A DNA stretch of 64,000 bases, taken from positions 124,001 through 188,000 of the forward strand of contig JAVXUO010002340.1 in the NCBI GenBank assembly GCA_033065855.1, given 5' to 3'. A program made the translations under genes and the position numbers. This document shows positions 55,940 to 64,000 of the stretch, in pieces. Positions within the stretch are counted from its first letter, which is position 1. Each line of letters opens with the position of its first letter. The DNA is from Escallonia rubra (Eukaryota; Streptophyta; Magnoliopsida; Escalloniales; Escalloniaceae). The notes under the pieces were generated by a model. It worked only from the letters and a program-made list of their open reading frames with translations. It had not been told where the DNA came from and did not search any database.

Positions 55940-57679
55940 TCAGAGTTTGAGCTCTCCGGACGCAATCTTGTCGGCGAAGACAAACTTGAGGCCCCTGCAC
56001 CACTTGAGGCCATGACCGACCTTCCGATGATAGGGGCAGTAGTTGTGATGGGCTAAGTCTTCCGGGGTAGGTTCACTGTCGACATTGGGCAGGGTTATGG
56101 CGTTGTCGTTGATCCATGTCTCGAGGAGATCTCTAACAGTCTTCAAGTCACACGGGTATTCCGGGGCAGGCATCGGCTGCCCTCTCTTGTCAGGACGTCC
56201 GTCCCTTCCTTGGGACTGACGCTTGCGGTTGTTGTCGTCGTTACTAGCTGCTTCCATCGTCGTGGCCAAGACAATATGAGGTTGGGGCTTTGGGGTCTTT
56301 GACGGACCGACCGAGTCATAGGTGCGTCGTGCAGCTTCCTTAAGATGTCTCCAAGACCGAAGCTGGAGGTTTTCAAGGTAGACTCTGTAGGTGTCCTTCA
56401 TGTTCTTGATGCAAATGGGTACAAGGGTTTCATCTTTGCTGAAGTCAGTGCACTCCAAGCACTTGTGATGAAATCGCGTAACATAGGTGTTGAGGTCTTC
56501 CCCGGGATTCTGGCGGATCCCGGCAATGTCAACGATGGTCACACGTTCCGTCTCATAGTGAAACTTGTCAAGGAAGAGCTGGACCATGTCGGACCATGCG
56601 TGGATAGTGCTGTCAGGAATCTGATGATACCAAGAGTAGGCGAGGCCAGTCAGGGACTTGTGAAATTCCCGAAGCTTCAAAGTATCGTCTTCCCCGTAGT
56701 GCTCGAGGGAGCCAGCAAAACGGGTGAGATGCTCGCGGGCGTTGCCTTCTTTGCCGTTGAACAAGGTGAAGGATGGTTGCTTGTACTTGACAGGGTAGGG
56801 CTTAGTAGCAAGGCTGCCAAAGTAGGGAGCATGACCTGACAGCTTAGAGGGGGAGTGTGGTAAGGATGACTGCTTGAGACGGTGAAGGAGGGCATCTAAG
56901 TCATGCTTGGTGACGTACGACGCATGTGAGGGTTTGTGCCCTGTCGTGATGATCCGAGCACCAAAGCCCCCAAACGGTACAACCTGAGGCATTGAGGGGA
57001 TGACGATGGTAGAGGGGGGTTGGTGATGGTGAGCAACTTGTTGGGGCATGTTTTGCATATGGGTAGTGTCAGCTGCTGGAGGCCAGTTGTCAGGAAAGGT
57101 TGACTGAAGTAAGCCAGGGGAATGACTTGTGTTTAGGTTTCGGCTAGTTATGTTCGGGTTAGGCTCCATCTCAATTGATTCGTGAGCCTCCGAAGTGCTT
57201 CGAGCAAGGGCAATGCGTGGCACTGGGGGCTGAGGTGCCGCGAGTCCTACTGTCGAGGGCCCGGAGGACCAAGGCAGCGGTGGTCGCGACACTGGGACCT
57301 GAGCAGTGTCCAAAACTAGCCCAGGCCTTGAAGGTTGGATATGAGCAGGAGGGGCCAAACCTGGATCTTGGGATAACACGGGATGTGTAATGGGCGCAGG
57401 GTGCGGAGCTCTAAGGCTTTGGGAAATCGGTGATTGTGAAGTCAAGACTTGGATTGATTTTTGCATTTCTAAGATGGTTGTCATAAGAGTGGCTATAGTG
57501 GGCGAAAACTGTTGGATGGCCGCATTGACTGCAACTTGTATGTCAGGTGCGGTAGTTTGTGGCTGGTCTTGGAGACGCATAGCACTAGTCCCTTCTTGTT
57601 CGCCGAGGTGATCCTCCTCTTGTACGGCATGGATAAGGCCCTGGCTGGCAGCCCTCGTAACTTTTCGTTGTCTAGGCAT
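55940..57679 (-). CDS. Gag protein of gag-only LTR retrotransposon, copy B (intact)
   Basis: Open from ATG 57679 to the stop at 55940, 579 residues. The frame extends upstream without an ATG, and this ATG is the first after the primer site. The N-terminal ~300 residues are Pro/Gln/Ser-rich and low-complexity. A retrotransposon gag domain follows (about 300-450; 'LTRFAGSLEHYGEDD', 'WSDMVQLFLDKF'), then a Lys/Arg/Asn-rich linker and a C-terminal knuckle C-X2-H-X4-H-X4-C ('CPYHRKVGHGLKWC'), ending 'ASGELKL'. Gag assembles cytoplasmic particles and binds genomic RNA. This is the only one of three copies without a stop or frameshift. No pol follows, so it could only act with enzymes from another element. 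Confidence 0.85.
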   Translation of the reverse strand: MPRQRKVTRAASQGLIHAVQEEDHLGEQEGTSAMRLQDQPQTTAPDIQVAVNAAIQQFSPTIATLMTTILEMQKSIQVLTSQSPISQSLRAPHPAPITHPVLSQDPGLAPPAHIQPSRPGLVLDTAQVPVSRPPLPWSSGPSTVGLAAPQPPVPRIALARSTSEAHESIEMEPNPNITSRNLNTSHSPGLLQSTFPDNWPPAADTTHMQNMPQQVAHHHQPPSTIVIPSMPQVVPFGGFGARIITTGHKPSHASYVTKHDLDALLHRLKQSSLPHSPSKLSGHAPYFGSLATKPYPVKYKQPSFTLFNGKEGNAREHLTRFAGSLEHYGEDDTLKLREFHKSLTGLAYSWYHQIPDSTIHAWSDMVQLFLDKFHYETERVTIVDIAGIRQNPGEDLNTYVTRFHHKCLECTDFSKDETLVPICIKNMKDTYRVYLENLQLRSWRHLKEAARRTYDSVGPSKTPKPQPHIVLATTMEAASNDDNNRKRQSQGRDGRPDKRGQPMPAPEYPCDLKTVRDLLETWINDNAITLPNVDSEPTPEDLAHHNYCPYHRKVGHGLKWCRGLKFVFADKIASGELKL

Positions 57680-57725
57680 GGAGACTGAGTGCGGAAGATA
57701 GACAGACTGCAGTACGATGCTCACC

Positions 57726-57743
57726 TCCCCAGCGGAGTCGCCA
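57726..57743 (-). other. Primer binding site, tRNA-Arg type (copy B)
   Basis: Same 18 bases as in copy A, three bases from the end of LTR 2. Confidence 0.7.
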
Positions 57744-57746
57744 AAA

Positions 57747-59886
57747 TGATGCCAAGGAAAGCGGGTTCGTACTTACGTGGAGGTGCCACAAAGGCTGCAG
57801 TCCGAGTCAGCTTCCAAGTATGTAAAGTGAGAGACAACAAGGGTGGAACAAGGGCAGAGACCAAGGGCTTCCCAGACAGAGCTTGAGGGTGGCAGTGCTG
57901 CGAGGGCGATAGCGCGGGATGAATATACGACGACAGTCACAGTCCGATGCTTAGGTCCAAAGTCAGGGTCCTGTATGTTTCTCTCTCTAGAATTCTAGAG
58001 TGAGAAAGTGAAAATGTCCAAATGTTCTTCTCTTTATCCTCCTTCAAATGAATTCTCAAGACCTCTATTTATAGAGATTGAGATGATGATGTCATAAACC
58101 GACACGTGGCGCTCCCCGGGAGTGACACGTCACCGGGGGGTCCACTAGTGCCGGTGCTCCATGGACTGTCAGATCGCATATTCAACCGGCCTGCTCCTCA
58201 CAGCGTCGCTCTGTCTGTCTGGAAAGACTGGCTCCCACCGCATCGGTGTGGCCAGAGAACCCCTTTGATCTAGCCTCCAATCCAAGCCCTTGCGGAGTCC
58301 CACAGGCCTGGCAGCGGTGGGGAAGACCCGACGCCCAACTGCCAGGTGAACTAGGCGCGATGCCCTCCGAAGACCTGCTCCCGTCTCGGAGTGACCCGGG
58401 GGTCATAGTCCCTAGGGGTGCCGACGCAAGCCCCAGTGCCGGAGCACGTAGGCCAGTCACGCAGGCACCCTGACGGAGATAGTGTCCCGGAGGAGTCGTC
58501 TATTCCGCAAGCCAAGGTAGCATCCCGGAGGAGCCGTCTACCCGGCCGGCCAAGGTAGCATCCCGGAGGAGCCGTCTACCGGGCGGAAGGGGAGTTGAAG
58601 AGCTCCCTGGCAGAGATAGTGTCCCGGAGGAGTCGCATATCCCCGCGGGTGAGTCCTTATGCCGGAGCACACGGAGCATGTCAAGGTAGCATCCCGGAGG
58701 AGCCGTCTACTCGACTGGCCGAGGTAGCATCCCGGAGGAGCCGTCTACCTGGCGGAAGGGGAGTTGAAGAGCTCCCTGGCAGAGATAGTGTCCCGGAGGA
58801 GTCGCCTATCCCCGCGGGTGAGTCCTTGTGCCGGAGCACTCGGAGCATGTCAAGGTAGCATCCCGGAGGAGCCGTCTACCCGACTGGCCGAGGTAGCATC
58901 CCGGAGGAGCCGTCTACCTGGCGGAAGGGGAGTTGAAGAGCTCCCTGGCAGAGATAGTGTCCCGGAGGAGTCGCCTATCCCCGCGGGTGATGTACACTCC
59001 GGAGAGTGGGTTGAAGCATGTTCCATGACCAAGGCAAGGTGCGCATGGTGTGATGAATGAGTGTGGTGCCCGGGGGCATGATGACATGATTGTGGCGCAT
59101 GGGCGCGATGGAGTGCGTAAGGTGTCGGGGGTACGTTGGTGTCAATGGTGGCGCATGGGCGCGACATAGTGCGTATAGTGCCGGGGGCACAGTAGTGTCA
59201 ATGGTGGCGCATGGGCGCGACAGAGTGCGTATAGTGCCGGGGGCACGGTAGTGTGACAGAGAGCCTGGGGGCACGGCTGTATCAGCGGCGCGGCGCATGG
59301 GCGCGGCGAAGTGCGTAAGGTGCCGGTGGCACGTATCATGACGATGGCGCGAGGGCGCGGCGACGAACGTCGCGGGGCAATACTTGGTGCCGGGGGCACG
59401 TATCATGACGATGGCGCGAGGGCGCGGCGACGAACGTCGCGGAGCAATACTTGGTGCCGGGCACGTATCATGCCGAAAATGGGTTTGCCCGGAGGGGTGA
59501 ACCACCGGGGGAAAATGGCCAAGGCCAACCCCTCCAGGAGGCCGAGGCCGACCCCCATGGCAATGGGAAGGCCGAGGCCGACCCTCTGGGGTTGGCCAAG
59601 GCCATTGCCCATTGACCCCGTTGCTCCAAAATGTGCCGTCGGCCAATATTTTTGGTGACAAGGTGTTCGGGCGGTCTTGGCGTGATGATCGTGTTATCGT
59701 GAGCGACGTTAACGTGAAGTAATCGGCACCTAAGCCATGTGCAAAACGAGAAATATAAGCGGCTTGAGAGCGCGCATTTTGACCGGTTCAATGCGTTGGA
59801 AAAATAACTGTTGAAGAAGCCGACGTGTGCGCGTGAAGCGGGACCCCTAGTGGGCCCTTAGGTGCGGCCAGAATAGGTTGGGAACA
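57747..59886 (-). repeat. LTR 2 of gag-only array
   Basis: 2140 bp, same ends as LTR 1 and followed on the high side by gattt (59887-59891) as LTR 1 is. It differs from LTR 1 by a handful of bases, for example one C fewer in the run near 58434 and single changes near 58580, 58671 and 58711. As a 5' LTR it adjoins the primer site and gag of copy B. Confidence 0.9.
58066..58073 (-). promoter_or_regulatory. TATA box of LTR 2
   Basis: TATAAATA on the minus strand, about 390 bp upstream of the gag ATG, with paired ACGT cores at 58103-58132 just upstream. Likely promoter for the intact gag of copy B. Confidence 0.65.
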
Positions 59887-61040
59887 GATTTCAAACCATC
59901 AAAGCAAGGTATTGAAAATATTGGTTAAAATACATTAATTATTGATACATTACAACTCTTGTTAATTGCCGGCAAATATATAAATTAAAATATAAGATCA
60001 CATCTTGAAAACACCTTTTTTGAAAAGTTTTGATGCATACTTTTACTTAGAAATCGGATGTGAATCTTACAATAAAAATAATTTCGGGTCGCGGGTCGGT
60101 CTCAGCACTAAGAGAGAATGGGCGCGGGTCGGGGCGCGCGGGTCGGTCCGGGTTCGCGGGTAGGGTTCTGCCCAGATTTTTTTGAAATTCAAATTCAAAT
60201 TCGAATAAAATAATAATAATAATTTTTATTTTTTTTTAGAACAGCCCTAAAGAGGGAGCCCCCAAGAAGATTTTTCACAATTTGCAAGATGAGAGTGAGA
60301 GAAATTGGATGAGAGAAAGATGAAGCTTTTTTTTTTTCATGAGAAAGAGAGAAGTTGTTTATGAAGTGGGGAAAGGGTGATGGGTGTTGGATGGTAAGGG
60401 AGGAGAGGAAAATGTGAGAGGGAGAGTGATGAGAGCATGAATGTGGGGAGCATGTGGGGAGATGAAAAACTTGAAAATTTTTCTAAGTGTTGAAAATTTT
60501 TTTTTTTTGAGTTCGGGCAAGGATGCTAAGAGGAGGCCGTTGAGGGTGGTCATTGATGACCGGTTGCGAAAAAAATGAAATTTTTTCTAAGTGTTGGGCT
60601 GAGACAAGGATGCCGAGGGAGACCACTGAGGATGATCATCGGTGACCGGTTGCGAAAAAAAAAAATGAAATTTTTTCTAAGTGTTGGAAAAGTGAATGCA
60701 GGATGATGATGCGACCGTAGTAGCGCGGCTCGAGCCACCCCGCGCACCACGTACCAAGTCATTGCAATGTGAGACCGAAGGGATTGGGAAGGCTGAAGCC
60801 CCCAAGGGAGTGGGTGATGGCATGAAGGGTGATATCAATAGACTTGTGCGAGATCAATGTAACTTGAAAATTTTCTAAGTCTGGAAAATGGAACTTCATT
60901 GATAACGAAGGATAGGCAGCATGCCTTGATACATGGGTATGGCGTACATGGAAACTTGCAAAATGAACGAAAAAATTACAAGTGTGGAAAATGCACTAAG
61001 GCATGCCAAGGCTTGGTCGGGTAGGTCATATGTCCCGTAC

Positions 61041-62780
61041 TCAGAGTTTGAGCTCTCCGGACGCAATCTTGTCGGCGAAGACAAACTTGAGGCCCCTGCA
61101 CCACTTGAGGCCATGACCGACCTTCCGATGATAGGGGCAGTAGTTGTGATGGGCTAAGTCTTCCGGGGTAGGTTCACTGTCGACATTGGGCAGGGTTATG
61201 GCGTTGTCGTTGATCCATGTCTCGAGGAGATCTCTAACAGTCTTCAAGTCACACGGGTATTCCGGGGCAGGCATCGGCTGCCCTCTCTTGTCAGGACGTC
61301 CGTCCCTTCCTTGGGACTGACGCTTGCGGTTGTTGTCGTCGTTACTAGCTGCTTCCATCGTCGTGGCCAAGACAATATGAGGTTGGGGCTTTGGGGTCTT
61401 TGACGGACCGACCGAGTCATAGGTGCGTCGTGCAGCTTCCTTAAGATGTCTCCAAGACCGAAGCTGGAGGTTTTCAAGGTAGACCCTGTAGGTGTCCTTC
61501 ATGTTCTTGATGCAAATGGGTACAAGGGTTTCATCTTTGCTGAAGTCAGTGCACTCCAAGCACTTGTGATGAAATCACGTGACATAGGTGTTGAGGTCTT
61601 CCCCGGGATTCTGGCGGATCCCGGCAATGTCAACGATGGTCACACGTTCCGTCTCATAGTGAAACTTGTCAAGGAAGAGCTGGACCATGTCGGACCATGC
61701 GTGGATAGTGCTGTCAGGAATCTGATGATACCAAGAGTAGGCGAGGCCAGTCAGGGACTTGTGAAATTCCCGAAGCTTCAAAGTATCGTCTTCCCCGTAG
61801 TGCTCGAGGGAGCCAGCAAAACGGGTGAGATGCTCGCGGGCGTTGCCTTCTTTGCCGTTGAACAAGGTGAAGGATGGTTGCTTGTACTTGACAGGGTAGG
61901 GCTTAGTAGCAAGGCTGCCAAAGTAGGGAGCATGACCTGACAGCTTAGAGGGGGAGTGTGGTAAGGATGACTGCTTGAGACGGTGAAGGAGGGCATCTAA
62001 GTCATGCTTGGTGACGTACGACGCATGTGAGGGTTTGTGCCCTGTCGTGATGATCCGAGCACCAGAGCCCCCAGACGGTACAACCTGAGGCATTGAGGGG
62101 ATGACGATGGTAGAGGGGGGTTGGTGATGGTGAGCAACTTGTTGGGGCATGTTTTGCATATGGGTAGTGTCAGCTGCTGGAGGCCAGTTGTCAGGAAAGG
62201 TTGACTGAAGTAAGCCAGGGGAATGACTTGTGTTTAGGTTTCGGCTAGTTATGTTCGGGTTAGGCTCCATCTCAATTGATTCGTGAGCCTCCGAAGTGCT
62301 TCGAGCAAGGGCAATGCGTGGCACTGGGGGCTGAGGTGCCGCGAGTCCTACTGTCGAGGGCCCGGAGGACCAAGGCAGCGGTGGTCGCGACACTGGGACC
62401 TGAGCAGTGTCCAAAACTAGCCCAGGCCTTGAAGGTTGGATATGAGCAGGAGGGGCCAAACCTGGATCTTGGGATAACACGGGATGTGTAATGGGCGCAG
62501 GGTGCGGAGCTCTAAGGCTTTGGGAAATCGGTGATTGTGAAGTCAAGACTTGGATTGATTTTTGCATTTCTAAGATGGTTGTCATAAGAGTGGCTATAGT
62601 GGGCGAAAACTGTTGGATGGCCGCATTGACTGCAACTTGTATGTCAGGTGCGGTAGTTTGTGGCTGGTCTTGGAGACGCATAGCACTAGTCCCTTCTTGT
62701 TCGCCGAGGTGATCCTCCTCTTGTACGGCATGGATAAGGCCCTGGCTGGCAGCCCTCGTAACTTTTCGTTGTCTAGGCAT
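61041..62780 (-). pseudogene. Gag of gag-only element, copy C (nonsense mutation)
   Basis: Same gene as copy B, starting at ATG 62780. An in-frame TGA at 61575-61577 replaces the CGA (Arg) of copies A and B and removes the C-terminal ~175 residues including the knuckle. The rest of the frame remains open to 61041. The change is C to T in a CpG, as expected from deamination of methylated cytosine. Confidence 0.85.
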
Positions 62781-62826
62781 GGAGACTGAGTGCGGAAGAT
62801 AGACAGACTGCAGTACGATGCTCACC

Positions 62827-62844
62827 TCCCCAGCGGAGTCGCCA
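62827..62844 (-). other. Primer binding site, tRNA-Arg type (copy C)
   Basis: Identical to copies A and B, next to LTR 3. Confidence 0.7.
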
Positions 62845-62847
62845 AAA

Positions 62848-64000
62848 TGATGCCAAGGAAAGCGGGTTCGTACTTACGTGGAGGTGCCACAAAGGCTGCA
62901 GTCCGAGTCAGCTTCCAAGTATGTAAAGTGAGAGACAGCAAGGGTGGAACAAGGGCAGAGACCAAGGGCTTCCCAGACAGAGCTTGAGGGTGGCAGTGCT
63001 GCGAGGGCGATAGCGCGGGATGAATATACGACGACAGTCACAGTCCGATGCTTAGGTCCAAAGTCAGGGTCCTGTATGTTTCTCTCTCTAGAATTCTAGA
63101 GTGAGAAAGTGAAAATGTCCAAATGTTCTTCTCTTTATCCTCCTTCAAATGAATTCTCAAGACCTCTATTTATAGAGATTGAGATGATGATGTCATAAAC
63201 CGACACGTGGCGCTCCCCGGGAGTGACACGTCACCGGGGGGTCCACTAGTGCCGGTGCTCCATGGACTGTCAGATCGCATATTCAACCGGCCTGCTCCTC
63301 ACAGCGTCGCTCTGTCTGTCTGGAAAGACTGGCTCCCACCGCATCGGTGTGGCCAGAGAACCCCCTTGATCTAGCCTCCAATCCAAGCCCTTGCGGAGTC
63401 CCACAGGCCTGGCAGCGGTGGGGAAGACCCGACGCCCAACTGCCAGGTGAACTAGGCGCGATGCCCTCCGAAGACCTGCTCCCGTCTCGGAGTGACCCGG
63501 GGGTCATAGTCCCTAGGGGTGCCGACGCAAGCCCCCAGTGCCGGAGCACGTAGGCCAGTCACGCAGGCACCCTGACGGAGATAGTGTCCCGGAGGAGTCG
63601 TCTATTCCGCAAGCCAAGGTAGCATCCCGGAGGAGCCGTCTACCCGGCCGGCCAAGGTAGCATCCCGGAGGAGCCGTCTACCTGGCGGAAGGGGAGTTGA
63701 AGAGCTCCCTGGCAGAGATAGTGTCCCGGAGGAGTCGCATATCCCCGCGGGTGAGTCCTTATGCCGGAGCACTCGGAGCATGTCAAGGTAGCATCCCGGA
63801 GGAGCCGTCTACCCGACTGGCCGAGGTAGCATCCCGGAGGAGCCGTCTACCTGGCGGAAGGGGAGTTGAAGAGCTCCCTGGCAGAGATAGTGTCCCGGAG
63901 GAGTCGCCTATCCCCGCGGGTGAGTCCTTGTGCCGGAGCACTCGGAGCATGTCAAGGTAGCATCCCGGAGGAGCCGTCTACCCGACTGGCCGAGGTAGCA
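62848..64000 (-). repeat. LTR 3 of gag-only array (cut by window edge)
   Basis: Begins tgatgccaaggaaagcggg like LTR 2 and stays nearly identical through the TATA box and into the minisatellite, where the window ends. Confidence 0.9.

Larger units (their letters stand above)
52628..64000 (-). mobile_element. Tandem array of gag-only element units (LTR-body-LTR-body-LTR)
   Basis: Two consecutive units, 52628-57746 (5119 bp) and 57747-62847 (5101 bp), are nearly identical, and a third LTR runs off the window. Each body, read left to right, starts with the same ~190 bp of AT-rich DNA (gatttcaaaccatc...), then the element tail, gag (minus strand) and the primer site. The AT-rich segment has no polypurine tract next to the LTR, so the body looks truncated at its 3' end and the array may come from a segmental duplication rather than one intact element. 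Confidence 0.8.

Noticed and set aside
56345..56839. Plus-strand frame of 164 codons (also 61446-61940)
   Set aside because: It is the complement of the conserved gag gene; its persistence follows from gag codon use and recent duplication.

Overview
This is nuclear DNA of a flowering plant, most likely a eudicot. It holds spliceable plant transposase genes, Ty3- and Ty1-type LTRs, CACTA, Mutator-like, hAT and Harbinger elements, an endogenous plant pararetrovirus remnant, and one intact host gene, a BRI1-like receptor kinase close to Arabidopsis BRL2/VH1. I cannot name the species. About 90% of the window is nested transposable elements.

Layout. 1-5283: a gag-only LTR retrotransposon (copy A, minus strand) with a 2.5 kb LTR full of minisatellites. 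5284-10094: LTRs of a second, Ty3-type family; one (6992-8370) has an initiator-Met primer site, and another carries a Harbinger-type insertion filled with a GGT/GGC array. About 10265-16078: a decayed caulimovirid insertion split by a Mutator-like element (9-bp target duplication), which itself holds a Ty1/copia-type solo LTR. 17247-31192: a decayed CACTA element with two spliced genes (TNP2 type, then Ptta/En-Spm type). It is cut by an hAT-type element, by a second CACTA element carrying a two-exon B3-domain gene, and by a solo LTR. 31193-37294: a broken Ty3 gag-protease region split by another LTR, which in turn contains a second Mutator-like element. 37300-46031: more LTRs, one a clean solo LTR with a 5-bp duplication. 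48170-51559: the BRL2-like gene. 52628-64000: a nearly identical tandem array (LTR - truncated gag body - LTR - truncated gag body - LTR) of the same gag-only family as copy A.

Function. Only the BRL2-like gene looks like a working host gene. The intact gag at 55940-57679 could supply Gag protein, but no protease, reverse transcriptase or integrase lies in that element. The small B3 gene inside the CACTA element has an open, spliceable frame and is the most interesting possible novelty. Nested insertion sites with exact target duplications (gaa, gcacg, gtatg, taaaaagat, ttaaatcaa, tta) let much of the insertion order be read directly.
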